A stretch of DNA of 64,000 nucleotides from an uncultured Clostridia bacterium. Lineage in GTDB: Bacteria; Bacillota; Clostridia; UBA1381. Positions within the stretch are counted from its first letter, which is position 1. Every line of letters begins with the position of its first letter. The translations under genes were made by a program, and so were the position numbers. The stretch is from contig CANQJC010000003.1 in assembly GCA_947624165.1 (NCBI GenBank), forward strand, positions 1 through 64,000. Direction: 5' to 3'. The notes beneath the pieces were generated by a model. It worked only from the letters and a program-made list of their open reading frames with translations, had not been told where the DNA came from and did not search any database. This document shows positions 49,107-59,231 of the stretch, one piece after another.

Positions 49107-49703
49107 ATGCACGCGGCAATAATAGAATCATTGATAGAAAAATTCGAGCAGCTCCCCGGAATAGGAAGAAAGAGCGCGGAGCGTATTGCGTTCCACCTGC
49201 TGGAACACATGTCCAAGGACGAGGTCTCGTCAATGGCTCAATGCCTTAACGAAGCGAAGGATAAGATCCTGCTCTGCCCCGTCTGCCAAAATCTCACGGA
49301 TTCCTCGCCCTGTAAAATCTGCTCGTCTCAAAAACGCGACCGTTCCGTCGTATGCGTGGTAGAAAGCCCCGAAGACGTATCGGCAATAGAAGCCACAAAC
49401 GAATACAACGGTCTGTACCACGTTCTGCACGGCGCGCTGTCGCCTATGGACGGCATAACGCCCGACGACATAAAAATAAACGAACTCCTCCTTCGTCTTT
49501 CCGACGGTAAGATCAAAGAAGTAATAATGGCGACAAATCCCACCGTAAACGGCACGGCGACCGCCGTGTATATTTCCAAGCTTCTTTCTCCGTTCGATGT
49601 GAAAGTCACTCGAATCGCGCACGGAATACCGATAGGAAGCGATCTTGAATATGCGGATAAAATTACGCTTATTAAGGCTTTGGAGGGCAGACAGCTTATG
49701 TAA
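49107..49703 (+). CDS. recR: Recombination protein RecR
   Basis: LIEKFEQLPGIGRKSAERIAFHLL, CxxC zinc finger, VVESPEDVSAIE TOPRIM. Confidence 0.98.
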   Translation: MHAAIIESLIEKFEQLPGIGRKSAERIAFHLLEHMSKDEVSSMAQCLNEAKDKILLCPVCQNLTDSSPCKICSSQKRDRSVVCVVESPEDVSAIEATNEYNGLYHVLHGALSPMDGITPDDIKINELLLRLSDGKIKEVIMATNPTVNGTATAVYISKLLSPFDVKVTRIAHGIPIGSDLEYADKITLIKALEGRQLM

Positions 49704-49742
49704 AAAAATACAGCTTTTTAAAGCTGTATTTTTATTTTTTGG
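49702..49742. terminator. Terminator between convergent recR and RNA methyltransferase
   Basis: AAAATACAGCTTTTTAAAGCTGTATTTTTATTTTTT. Confidence 0.8.
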
Positions 49743-50874
49743 TATTCTTTGGCGGCCGCGGGGCAAAGAACTGATAAAGATCGCACTTTATCATACCGTT
49801 GTAAAGTTTTCTTTTTTTATCGGCTCGCCGGCCAAACATCGTTTCAAAACCTTCGTCAGCGACAATTATGTAGTATGACCATTTGTCAAGACGACCGAAT
49901 GTTTTGCCGATATCGGCGTAAAGCTGCCTGCATTCGTCCTTATCTCCTATACGTTCTCCGTAAGGCGGATTACATATTATCGTCCCGTACGGCATATCAA
50001 ATTTTATCCCGCGCGCGTCTTGACACGAAAAACTTATCGCGTCGCCGACTCCCGCTTTCAAGGCGTTGCTTTGCGCAAGCTCGACCGTCTCGGGATCGAT
50101 ATCCGAAGCGTATATTTCAAGAGGTACGTCCCGCGTAAGCGATTTTGCTTCTTCACGCGTCTCCTTTTTTATTTTGTCGCTTATTTGTTTGAAACTGTCG
50201 CAGGCAAATTCTCTCATTATCCCGGGAGCGATATTTCTTTTCATCATAGCGGCTTCGATAGGTATAGTCCCGCTGCCGCAAAACGGGTCGCACAAAGGCT
50301 GCTCGTACCTCCATCGGCTTATATCCGCCATCGCGGCGGCAAGCGTTTCCTTGATAGGCGCGATATTGGATATCCTGCGGTATCCGCGTTTGTGAAGTCC
50401 GTCACCCGACGTGTCTATCATGATAGTCGCCTTATCCTTAAAAATCGAAAACTGAATTTTATACTGTGTCTCCTCCTCGGGAAGCCACGATATGCCGTAC
50501 ACGGACATAAGCTTATCCGCGACGGCTTTTTTTATGATCGCCTGACAGTCTCGCACGCTTGCGAGCTTGGATTTCAATGAATACCCCTTTACGGGGAACG
50601 CGTCGTTCCTGCCAATTAAACGCTGCCACTCGACCGCCTTTGTTCCTTCGAAGAGGTCGTCAAAGGACGCGGCGGTAAACTCAGCCATTTTCACCAGTAC
50701 GCGTTCTCCCGTTCTGATCCATAAATTCGCGCGGTATACCGCTTCCCAGTCGCCCGTAAACGTAACGCGCCCGTCCTCAACGGAGGTCGTTTCATAGCCT
50801 AATCTTCTCACTTCACGCGCCGTCGGCGATTCAAGCCCGAAAAGCGTTGTGATTACAATCTCTAATTTTTCCAT
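49732..50874 (-). CDS. THUMP-domain class I SAM-dependent RNA methyltransferase (RlmL/YpsC-like)
   Basis: LFGLESPTAREVRRLGYETTSVEDGRVTFTG, PLCDPFCGSGTIPIEAAM, IICNPPYGERIGD. Confidence 0.95.
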   Translation of the reverse strand: MEKLEIVITTLFGLESPTAREVRRLGYETTSVEDGRVTFTGDWEAVYRANLWIRTGERVLVKMAEFTAASFDDLFEGTKAVEWQRLIGRNDAFPVKGYSLKSKLASVRDCQAIIKKAVADKLMSVYGISWLPEEETQYKIQFSIFKDKATIMIDTSGDGLHKRGYRRISNIAPIKETLAAAMADISRWRYEQPLCDPFCGSGTIPIEAAMMKRNIAPGIMREFACDSFKQISDKIKKETREEAKSLTRDVPLEIYASDIDPETVELAQSNALKAGVGDAISFSCQDARGIKFDMPYGTIICNPPYGERIGDKDECRQLYADIGKTFGRLDKWSYYIIVADEGFETMFGRRADKKRKLYNGMIKCDLYQFFAPRPPKNTKK

Positions 50875-53113
50875 AATTATTTTTCTTTCTTGAATATCTC
50901 TTATATTTTTTACGTTTTGAACCGCGAACGGTCTTTGCTTTTACGGTTTTCCCATTGTCTCTGACATCATTATAATCTTTTTTTAATATAAATTCAAGCT
51001 GTCCGAGCGGTATATCGCATTTTACAAGTACCGCTTGCACTCGGTCGCCCATTGAAAACGTATTTCCTTTTCTTCTTCCGATAATTGCAAGTAAATTTTC
51101 GTCGTACTCGTAAGAGTCATGCGCCATATTTTCTATTTTAATAAGCCCTTCGACCGAATTATCAAGCTCAACGAACATACCGAAGCTTGTTACGTTTGTT
51201 ACAACAGCGTCAAATTCCGTACCGATGAACGCGCTCATATACGCAGCTTTCATCACGTCATCCGCAGCGCGTTCCGTATTCTCGGCGTTGATTTCGCGCT
51301 CAGACGACATTTTCCCCGCAGCCGCCGTGAATCCCTGTAACGTGCGGCGTCTTTTGGCCGTGAGCTTACCGTCCGCGAATTCCTTAAGAATACGATGAAC
51401 AGCCAAATCGGGATAACGCCGTATCGGAGAAGTGAAGTGACAGTAATACTGCGCACCAAGACCGTAGTGACCGAGATTTCGCTCGCTGTATCCCGCTTTC
51501 ATCATGGAACGTAAAACAGCGTCGGAGACTACCCGTTCCTGCGGCGTACCCTCGGCGTTCGATACAACGCGGCGCAACTCCTCGGAAGGCACGGACGCGT
51601 CGTTTTTTTCATTTATTATGACCTCGTCTCCGAAACGACGCAGCAGCTTATTCAAATGACGGATTTTTTCCGTATCGGGCGGCTCATGATTTCTGTATAT
51701 AAAAGGGATCTCCGACGCAAAAGCATATTCGGCTATCGTTTCGTTTGCGGTCAGCATAAATTCCTCTATCATCTTGTTTGAAACGCCGCGTTCCTCCTTT
51801 ATTATATCTATCGGATCGCCGTCGGGCGACACAATTATTTTACTTTCGGGGAAATCGAACTGTACACATCCCCTTTTTAATCGTTTCTCACGCAGTATTT
51901 CCGCAAGCTTTTCCATAAGACGAAGCGTCGGCACAAGCTCTGCATATTCCGCGCAAAGCTTAACGTCGTTGTCGGACAATATTTTATTTACATTATTATA
52001 TGTCATTCGATACGACGAGCAAATCACAGATTTTACAAGCCTGTGATTTACAACGTTTCCGTCCGTCGATATTTCCGTAAACAAGGACATCGCAAGCCTG
52101 TCTTCGTTCGGATTGAGACTGCAAATCCCGTTGGAAAGCCTCTCGGGAAGCATGGGAATAACGCGGTCGGCAAGATATACGCTCGTTCCGCGTTCAAACG
52201 CCTCCGAATCAAGCGCGGAGCCTTCGCGCACGTACTCGCTTACGTCCGCTATATGCACGCCGAGCAGGTAGGAGCCGTTATTAAGACGCTTAAGAGATAC
52301 GGCATCGTCAAAATCGCGCGCGTCGTCTCCGTCGATCGTAAATATAAGCTCGTCCCTCAGATCCTCCCTGTCGGCAAGCTGTTTCAAATCAATTTTATAT
52401 TCGATTTCGTTGGCTTCCCGAAGCGTTTGTTCGTCAAAATCACGTTTTATTCCGTTTGATATCAGAAGTGCTTCAACAATACTTTTAAGCGATGATTCAT
52501 TACCGAGCACGCTTACGATCCTGCCGTAAAATTTACCGTCGCCGTCATGAGAAACGATATTCATCGCCGCCCTGTCTCCTATCGAGACGTTCATCGCGTC
52601 GCTGCGTTTGATAAGAAACTTTGCGTATATGCGTCTGTTGTCGGGGCGAAGATAAAAATATCCGTTTCTTTCCGAATAAATTACTCCTGTGATCGTTTTA
52701 TATCCCCGTTTGATAACCTCCGTTACGCGCGCCTCCTTATGCCGCGTATCGACGCACCCCCTGCGGCGAATATATAAACGCGCCCTTACGGTGTCGCCGT
52801 CAAGAGCGTCGAGCATATCGTCGCCGTTTACAAAAACGTCCTCTCCGCCGTTTTCTCGTATTATAAAACCGAAATAACCCTTCGCGCTGCATTCAAGTCT
52901 GCCGGTCACATACTCTCCGTCCGAACGCACGGGAGCAAATCTGTTTCTTTTTCTTTTGACGATCTTGCCTTGTGCGCAAAGCGTGTTTAATATACTTTCA
53001 AGCTCGCTTCGCTCGTTTTTCGGCACGTCGAGCACCGTCATAAGCTCTTCTGTTTTTAAAGGGACATAACCGTCTGAATTTATAAATGCGAGTATTCGTT
53101 CTTTTCTGTCCAT
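50831..53113 (-). CDS. rnr: Ribonuclease R
   Basis: FTIDGDDARDFDDAVSL, RGTSVYLADRVIPMLPERLSNGICSLNPNEDRLAMS, YCHFTSPIRRYPDLAVHRIL, S1 domain. Confidence 0.97.
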   Translation of the reverse strand: MDRKERILAFINSDGYVPLKTEELMTVLDVPKNERSELESILNTLCAQGKIVKRKRNRFAPVRSDGEYVTGRLECSAKGYFGFIIRENGGEDVFVNGDDMLDALDGDTVRARLYIRRRGCVDTRHKEARVTEVIKRGYKTITGVIYSERNGYFYLRPDNRRIYAKFLIKRSDAMNVSIGDRAAMNIVSHDGDGKFYGRIVSVLGNESSLKSIVEALLISNGIKRDFDEQTLREANEIEYKIDLKQLADREDLRDELIFTIDGDDARDFDDAVSLKRLNNGSYLLGVHIADVSEYVREGSALDSEAFERGTSVYLADRVIPMLPERLSNGICSLNPNEDRLAMSLFTEISTDGNVVNHRLVKSVICSSYRMTYNNVNKILSDNDVKLCAEYAELVPTLRLMEKLAEILREKRLKRGCVQFDFPESKIIVSPDGDPIDIIKEERGVSNKMIEEFMLTANETIAEYAFASEIPFIYRNHEPPDTEKIRHLNKLLRRFGDEVIINEKNDASVPSEELRRVVSNAEGTPQERVVSDAVLRSMMKAGYSERNLGHYGLGAQYYCHFTSPIRRYPDLAVHRILKEFADGKLTAKRRRTLQGFTAAAGKMSSEREINAENTERAADDVMKAAYMSAFIGTEFDAVVTNVTSFGMFVELDNSVEGLIKIENMAHDSYEYDENLLAIIGRRKGNTFSMGDRVQAVLVKCDIPLGQLEFILKKDYNDVRDNGKTVKAKTVRGSKRKKYKRYSRKKNNYGKIRDCNHNAFRA

Positions 53114-53300
53114 ATAATTCTCCCGTTTATTTATATCTCAAACTATATTTTATAGAAAATATACGATATGTCAAGACTAAATTTAAACCTATGTCCGAAG
53201 ACGACATTATCCAATAATTTTATGTATGTATGATATGTAGAAAATCGTCAAATAATCAGAAATGTAATATTTTTGTTACATTATAGTAATATAAAGACTA

Positions 53301-53329
53301 TTGACGAACGGCAAATATAGAGTTATAAT
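53301..53329 (+). promoter_or_regulatory. Sigma-A promoter of secDF (TTGACG-N17-TATAAT)
   Basis: TTGACG 53301-53306, TATAAT 53324-53329. Confidence 0.8.
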
Positions 53330-53396
53330 AGCTTTATGTTATTTTAAACTGGGTTTTTTATGAAATAAACCAGTAAAGAAAGGAATGGATACGCTA

Positions 53397-54692
53397 ATGA
53401 GAAAAAAGAGTATCGTTACTCTTTGTTTCGTAGTCGCGCTTGCCATTATCCTAAACTATGTTGCCTTTATAGGCTTCAATATAGCAGGATTCTCGTATGA
53501 CGGCGCGCTCGGAGAAAAGGGTATCAAAAAGGGTATCGACCTTGCCGGAGGTTCGGTTATTACGTTCCAGGCACAGACCGATTCACCCACGGACGACCAG
53601 ATGAAGGTCGTTGAATCAATCTTCCAGACACGTATGACCAACGCGGGATACACCGAAGCACGTATATCGCAGGGCGAGTCTGGAAAAATCACTGTTGAAA
53701 TACCTTCAGTGACGAACACGGACGAGGCGGCTAATCTGCTCGGTAATGTGGCAAAGCTGACCTTTAACGACGCTGACGGAAATCCTGTTCTTGACGGAGC
53801 AACGGATATTAAGGACGCGTCGTATCAGTACGGCCCCGTTGAACAGAACGGTCCGTCGATTCCTTACGTTAAGGTAGAGTTTAACACGGAAGCGAGAGAG
53901 AAATTCGCGCAGGCAACAAAAGCCGCTGCCGCACGCGCGTCGGAAGGCAAAAACTACATCTCTATCCAGATGGACGGAGAAGAGGTTTCAAGTCCGTCGG
54001 TTTCCGAGGAGATCAATTCCGATTCATGTGTTATTTCGGGAAGCTTTACTCCCCAGACAGCCGAAACGCTTGCTAACCAAATAAAATCGGGTCAGCTCCC
54101 GTTTGACCTGTCGGTTGCGTCCAAGGACACCGTAGGCGCGGAGCTTGGTCCGAACGCATTGAAGTCAAGCCTTATAGCGGCTGCTATCGGTATTATCCTG
54201 ATAATGATCTTCATGGTAATTATGTACAGAATACCCGGACTTATTGCCGACATATCGCTTCTTATTTATGTCGGACTTATAGGACTTGCTATGGGCGCGT
54301 TCCATGTAAATCTCAGTCTTTCGGGTATCGCCGGTATCGTCCTATCCATAGGTATGGCGGTCGATGCTGACTGTATTATATTTGAAAGAATGAAGGAGGA
54401 GCTGCGTCTCGGCAAGACGATCAGAGCGTCTGTAATGTCGGGCTTTGACAAGGCGTTCTCCGCGATTCTCGACTCGAACGTAACCACCATCATCACCTGT
54501 ATTGTTCTTTACATCTCAGGTATCGGTACGGTTACGGGCTTTGCAACAACGCTTGGCATAGGCGTTATTCTGAGTATGTTCACGGCTATCGTTATCACTA
54601 AGTTCCTCTTGAAGCAGCTTATCGGTATCGGTATCGAGAAAAGAAGCCTGTTCTATAATACAAAGGCAAACAAAGGAGGTGCGGAAGCATAA
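53397..54692 (+). CDS. secD: Protein translocase subunit SecD (start likely ATG at 53397)
   Basis: GIDLAGGSVITFQAQ, ITVEIPSVTN, GMAVDADCIIFERMKEELRLGKTIRASVMSGFDKAFSAILDSNVTTIIT. Confidence 0.97.
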   Translation: MRKKSIVTLCFVVALAIILNYVAFIGFNIAGFSYDGALGEKGIKKGIDLAGGSVITFQAQTDSPTDDQMKVVESIFQTRMTNAGYTEARISQGESGKITVEIPSVTNTDEAANLLGNVAKLTFNDADGNPVLDGATDIKDASYQYGPVEQNGPSIPYVKVEFNTEAREKFAQATKAAAARASEGKNYISIQMDGEEVSSPSVSEEINSDSCVISGSFTPQTAETLANQIKSGQLPFDLSVASKDTVGAELGPNALKSSLIAAAIGIILIMIFMVIMYRIPGLIADISLLIYVGLIGLAMGAFHVNLSLSGIAGIVLSIGMAVDADCIIFERMKEELRLGKTIRASVMSGFDKAFSAILDSNVTTIITCIVLYISGIGTVTGFATTLGIGVILSMFTAIVITKFLLKQLIGIGIEKRSLFYNTKANKGGAEA

Positions 54693-55615
54693 TGATGAAA
54701 GAATTGACTAAAAACAGATGGAAATTCGTTCTTATCCCCGCACTGATAGTTCTTGCCGGTATAGTATTCTATATTGTTCACGGCGGATTTAACTTCGACG
54801 TTGAATTTATGGGCGGCGTAAGAATGCAGGTAAATCTTCATACCGATTTTGACAACAGCGAAATCGTCGATCTTGTACAGAAAAGCACAACGGACACAGT
54901 TTCCGCTACGGTCCAGAAGGGTTCGAACGATCAGATTGCCGTTATAAAAACTCCTCCGATAGAGGATAATGTTAAAAATGACATTTTCAACGCGATCAAG
55001 GAAAAGTATTCCCTTGCCGACGAGGATCTGATCGGCGTATCGTCAGCGTCCGCAAGCTTCGGTCTTGAGGTACAGAGAAAAGCTCTCCTATACACGTTGC
55101 TTGCGATTATATGTATTTTAATATATATCGCAATCAGGTTTGAATGGAGAAGCGCGATAATGGCGGTACTTGCGCTTGCCATAAACGTACTTGTTATGGC
55201 TGCCGTATACGCCGTTACCAATATTCCTATCAACACGACGTTCATCGCCGCAATGCTGACGGTTGTCGGTTATTCGATCAATAACACGATAGTTATATTC
55301 GACAGAATACGCGAAAACCAAAAGTCCCGCAAGAAAAATGAGACGATAGCCGAAATGACGGACAGAAGCATCAAGGAAACGCTCGGTCGTACAATCAATT
55401 CTACGATCACGACGCTTATAACAATAGTTCTCATCTATTTCCTCGGCGTTTCAACCATCAAGGATTTTGCCCTTCCGCTTATCGTAGGTATTATTGCAGG
55501 TGCATATACGTCGATATTCATCGCAAGCACATTCTGGGCGGCATGGAAAGAGTCAAACATGAAGGCAAAAGCCGCTGCGGCTCAGGAAAGAAAATCGAAC
55601 AAAAAGAATAAGTAA
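54692..55615 (+). CDS. secF: Protein translocase subunit SecF
   Basis: NFDVEFMGGVRMQV, VVGYSINNTIVIFDRIREN, RTINSTITTLITI. Confidence 0.97.
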   Translation: MMKELTKNRWKFVLIPALIVLAGIVFYIVHGGFNFDVEFMGGVRMQVNLHTDFDNSEIVDLVQKSTTDTVSATVQKGSNDQIAVIKTPPIEDNVKNDIFNAIKEKYSLADEDLIGVSSASASFGLEVQRKALLYTLLAIICILIYIAIRFEWRSAIMAVLALAINVLVMAAVYAVTNIPINTTFIAAMLTVVGYSINNTIVIFDRIRENQKSRKKNETIAEMTDRSIKETLGRTINSTITTLITIVLIYFLGVSTIKDFALPLIVGIIAGAYTSIFIASTFWAAWKESNMKAKAAAAQERKSNKKNK

Positions 55616-55628
55616 TTTACTTTATAAC

Positions 55629-55662
55629 AAAACAGGCGCATAAAAATATGCGCCTGTTTTTG
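55629..55662 (+). terminator. secDF terminator
   Basis: AAACAGGCGCATA AAAA TATGCGCCTGTTTTTG. Confidence 0.88.
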
Positions 55663-55673
55663 TATTAAAATTC

Positions 55674-55702
55674 TTGACATACACCGCGTTTTATGTTATA
55701 AT
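55674..55702 (+). promoter_or_regulatory. Consensus sigma-A promoter for tRNA-Ser (TTGACA-N17-TATAAT)
   Basis: TTGACA 55674-55679, TATAAT 55697-55702. Confidence 0.88.
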
Positions 55703-55714
55703 GTTATGCGTTGC

Positions 55715-55802
55715 GGAGAGGTGGCCGAGTGGTCGAAGACGCAGCATTGGAAATGCTGTAACGTGAAAGCGTTCGTGGGTTCGAATCCCATCCTCTCCTC
55801 CA
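55715..55802 (+). tRNA. tRNA-Ser(GGA), CCA encoded
   Basis: GGAGAGG acceptor pairs CCTCTCC; anticodon loop atTGGAAat; long variable arm; GTTCGAAT T-loop; ends TCCA. Confidence 0.96.
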
Positions 55803-55806
55803 TTTG

Positions 55807-55844
55807 AAAAGCTTGGTTATGATCACGCATAACCAAGCTTTTTT
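55807..55844 (+). terminator. tRNA-Ser terminator
   Basis: AAAAGCTTGGTTATG ATCACG CATAACCAAGCTTTTTTG. Confidence 0.88.
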
Positions 55845-55865
55845 GATACATGTTTCAACGTATTT

Positions 55866-57242
55866 TTAAGCCCCCATATTTACTGCCGGCGACGCGTGGC
55901 TTCTCTTGACGGTACGCCGCATAATTACAATGTACGCTGCAAGCATAGCCAAAGACGTGATCGCCCATGTTATGGGATAGACAACTATAAGCATTTCAAA
56001 CGACGGTGCTTTTGGAAATACAGTGTATATCCACAAAATTCTTAATCCGCACGAGCCGGCAAGAGATAAAAGCGCGGGCATAAGCGAATATCCCAGACCA
56101 CGCATACTGCCGGAAAGTACGTCCATGAGCGCGCTTGTAAACTGAAAAATAAGGCAGTATTTCATTCTTACCAACCCTATCGCAACAACCGCCGGTTCTG
56201 TCGTATAGAAATGCAAAGCAGTCTCGCCGAGCGCGAGAAAAACAAGGCTTAAAAGCGTTGGGAATATTATTCCCATAATGCTGCACTGAAAAGCTATTTT
56301 CTTACACCTCGCAATATTGCCCGCTCCGTAATTCTGACTTGTGAACGTTACGCACGCCTGCGTAAATGAGTTTAGAAGAAAATACACAAAACATTCAAAA
56401 TTCAATGCCGCCGCCGAACCCGCTACAACATCGGAACCAAGCGTGTTAAGAGCAGACTGGGCGCATATGTTTGAAAATGAAAATACAACTCCCTGCAATC
56501 CCGCCGGTAATCCGATTTTTGTTATTTCCTTCAATATGCGCTTATCGATGCAAAGCTTCTTAAACGAAAGCTTAATCAGGCTTTCTTCGTGTGTCAGGAA
56601 ATAAACTATCATACCCGAGCTTATAACGTTAGAAGTGACCGTCGCGATCGCAACTCCGGCTACGCTGAGCTTACACACAATGACGAAAAACAGATTCAGT
56701 ATAACGTTAACAATGCCCGAAACGAGCAGACATATGAACGGACGCTTAGTATCTCCCCTGCTCCTAAGGATCGCCGCGCCAAAGTTATAGAGCATCATAA
56801 ACGGCATACCGAGAAAATATATTCTCAAATATACGACCGCAAGGTCGATAATATCGTCGGGCGTTGACATAAGGGTAAGTATCGGCTTTGTCACAGCAAC
56901 GCCCAAAATCATAATTATAATACCGCTGATAACAGAGACAAGTATGGCGGTATGTACGGCGCGGCTTACTTTTTCCGAATTTCTCTCCCCGAGATAACGC
57001 GCGATGATAACATTTGCGCCGACAGAAAGTCCGACGAAAATATTTACAAGCAAATTTATGACCGGACCGTTGCTGCCGACTGCGGCAAGAGCGCGGCTTC
57101 CGGCAAAATGTCCGACAACCGCTACGTCCGCCGAATTAAACAGCTGCTGCAATATACTGCTTGCGGCAAGCGGAAGCGCGAAGAACAGTATTTTATTCCA
57201 TAATGACCCGCTTGTTAGATCCATACTTTTTTTACTATCCAT
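55866..57242 (-). CDS. MATE family efflux transporter
   Basis: ILFFALPLAASSILQQLFNSADVAVVGHFAGSRALAAVGSNGPVINL. Confidence 0.95.
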   Translation of the reverse strand: MDSKKSMDLTSGSLWNKILFFALPLAASSILQQLFNSADVAVVGHFAGSRALAAVGSNGPVINLLVNIFVGLSVGANVIIARYLGERNSEKVSRAVHTAILVSVISGIIIMILGVAVTKPILTLMSTPDDIIDLAVVYLRIYFLGMPFMMLYNFGAAILRSRGDTKRPFICLLVSGIVNVILNLFFVIVCKLSVAGVAIATVTSNVISSGMIVYFLTHEESLIKLSFKKLCIDKRILKEITKIGLPAGLQGVVFSFSNICAQSALNTLGSDVVAGSAAALNFECFVYFLLNSFTQACVTFTSQNYGAGNIARCKKIAFQCSIMGIIFPTLLSLVFLALGETALHFYTTEPAVVAIGLVRMKYCLIFQFTSALMDVLSGSMRGLGYSLMPALLSLAGSCGLRILWIYTVFPKAPSFEMLIVVYPITWAITSLAMLAAYIVIMRRTVKRSHASPAVNMGA

Positions 57243-57316
57243 AATATAACCCCTCAAATATATACTTTATATGCCGACAGCGGCAGCCCCTGCTGCCGCT
57301 TCGATTGTATCTTTTA

Positions 57317-59164
57317 TTATATGCGTACAAGCAATCCGTTTATCAAATCGTCCTTCGCGAGCTGCTTCATTTTGTAATGGAGCTTTTTACCCGTTGCGTT
57401 CACAGGCACGTCAGCCACAAATCTGTAATATCTCGGACGCTTGTAATTTGAAATCATAGGATTCTTTTTGCAGAATTCGTCGAGTTCATCAACTGTCAGA
57501 CTTTCATCCGATTTTACAATATAAGCGGTAACGATTTCACCTCTCACCTTATCCGGCGCGGCGGTAACGATGCTGTCCGCGACCTTTGGATGCGTATTCA
57601 GCACCTCCTCGACTTGAGCGGGATATATATTTTCTCCTCCCGATATGATCATATCGTCTTTTCGTCCCACAACGCTTATAAAATGATTTTTATCCCACGT
57701 ACCCAAGTCGCCGGTGTACATAAATCCGTCACGGAATTTACGTTCCGTCTCATTGTCGTTATTGTAATAGAAATACGACGATTTCGCGTGCGATTTGATA
57801 ATGATTTCGCCGACTTCGTTTCCGTCCATATTCGCAAGCTCGTCGGGAGCGGCGTTACGTTCGTCGAATACCTTTACGACACGGACATCGTCGTCGGTAC
57901 ATGAGCGTCCCGCCGTACCTGCCATGGCCGGCAGATCCGTCGGGCGCAGAAAGGTGTTCCAAAAAGTCTCGGTCGTACCGTATCCGTTGAAGATTTTAGG
58001 CGTAAGCACGCTCTGATAACGTATGCAGGCGGCTCTCTCGAGCGGACTACCCATTGTGACGATACCGCGAAGCGCGCTCAGGTCAAAGCCGTACTTCTCC
58101 TGCGTTTCCGTCAGACGCGCAAGCACGTTCGGAACGCCTATTATAAATGAAAGCTTATATTCCTCTATATACTTCAGCGTCGCTACCGGGTCAAACTTGC
58201 GCATAACCGTAACCGAGCCGCCCGCATAAAGCGTCGGAGTGATACCGCCGGAATGAAGTCCGCCACGGTGAAACCACGGGGTCGTATTCATGGTCTTATC
58301 CTCCGACGAAAGCGGGAAATGCATCATTACGTCATGCGCGCTCAATACCTCGTTTATGCTCATCAGACAAACGCCCTTCGGAAGTCCTGTCGTGCCTGAC
58401 GTATACAGACGCGTCGTTTCATCAAATGCCGAAAGCTTCCACTTTAAATTCGGATCGTCATCCGAACGACCGCGGATATATTCCGAATAACGCACGCTGC
58501 CGTGTATTGGCACGCAATTCTCCTCGTCTATCATGATTACGACGTCAATCTTATGTTTCGCATGGATCAACGCCTGTTCGACGGCGTCCTTGTTCATCGC
58601 TTCGTAAATAAACACCTTCGGTTTACTGTCGTCTATTGTTTGAGCGATTTCTCCCGCCGAAAGTCTGAAGTTTATCGGACAGCTTACCGCGCCCGTTTTG
58701 TGACAGCCGATATATGCAAAAACAAACTCAGGGCAGTTTAAAAGCTGGAACATCACAACATCGCCCTTTCGAATACCGCAGTCAAGTATTGCTTCGGCAA
58801 ATCTGTTCGCCTGTGCGTTCAACTCATTATATGTGTATCTTTTGTCAACTGCGGGGTCATAAAGAGCCTCGTTATCGCCGAACCTGCGAACATTGCGCAT
58901 GAAACCGTTTAACCATGTGTATTCCTCCGAAAAAGCGTCAATAAACATATCCACCCTGTGCTGCTTTGCATCAGGCAAAAATCTTTCCTTGGCGGAACCC
59001 AGGGCGTTTTCAATCGACGAGAAAATATCGCGTACCTCCTCGCCGTCATACTCATAATTTGATTTGTTCGAACAGTTTTCGAGCAGACGCAGCGCGTCAA
59101 TTATCTTATCTCTGCGTGAATACGCGACACGCTCGAACCTTTCCTTTTTTGTTTCCTTGCTCAT
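57317..59164 (-). CDS. AMP-dependent acyl-CoA synthetase/ligase with an additional N-terminal helical region (about 65 aa)
   Basis: RLYTSGTTGLPKGVCL, NGYGTTETFWN, YTGDLGTWDKNHFISVVGRKDDMIISGGENIYPAQVEEVL; N-term DKIIDALRLLENCSNKSNYEYDGEEVRDIFSSIENALGSAKERF. Confidence 0.93.
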   Translation of the reverse strand: MSKETKKERFERVAYSRRDKIIDALRLLENCSNKSNYEYDGEEVRDIFSSIENALGSAKERFLPDAKQHRVDMFIDAFSEEYTWLNGFMRNVRRFGDNEALYDPAVDKRYTYNELNAQANRFAEAILDCGIRKGDVVMFQLLNCPEFVFAYIGCHKTGAVSCPINFRLSAGEIAQTIDDSKPKVFIYEAMNKDAVEQALIHAKHKIDVVIMIDEENCVPIHGSVRYSEYIRGRSDDDPNLKWKLSAFDETTRLYTSGTTGLPKGVCLMSINEVLSAHDVMMHFPLSSEDKTMNTTPWFHRGGLHSGGITPTLYAGGSVTVMRKFDPVATLKYIEEYKLSFIIGVPNVLARLTETQEKYGFDLSALRGIVTMGSPLERAACIRYQSVLTPKIFNGYGTTETFWNTFLRPTDLPAMAGTAGRSCTDDDVRVVKVFDERNAAPDELANMDGNEVGEIIIKSHAKSSYFYYNNDNETERKFRDGFMYTGDLGTWDKNHFISVVGRKDDMIISGGENIYPAQVEEVLNTHPKVADSIVTAAPDKVRGEIVTAYIVKSDESLTVDELDEFCKKNPMISNYKRPRYYRFVADVPVNATGKKLHYKMKQLAKDDLINGLLVRI

Positions 59165-59199
59165 AGCCTTCTCCTTGTAATAGAATATTTTGCAAATAT

Positions 59200-59228
59200 A
59201 TTATATAATAAGCCAGTAGTCGTGTCAA
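59200..59228 (-). promoter_or_regulatory. Consensus sigma-A promoter of the AMP-ligase gene (TTGACA-N17-TATAAT)
   Basis: Plus strand ATTATA 59200-59205 and TGTCAA 59223-59228. Confidence 0.85.
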
Positions 59229-59231
59229 GAA

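Noticed and set aside
57279-57301. GCGGCAGCCCCTGCTGCCGC hairpin after the AMP-ligase gene
   Set aside because: No U-tract on the minus strand; too weak to call a terminator or attenuator
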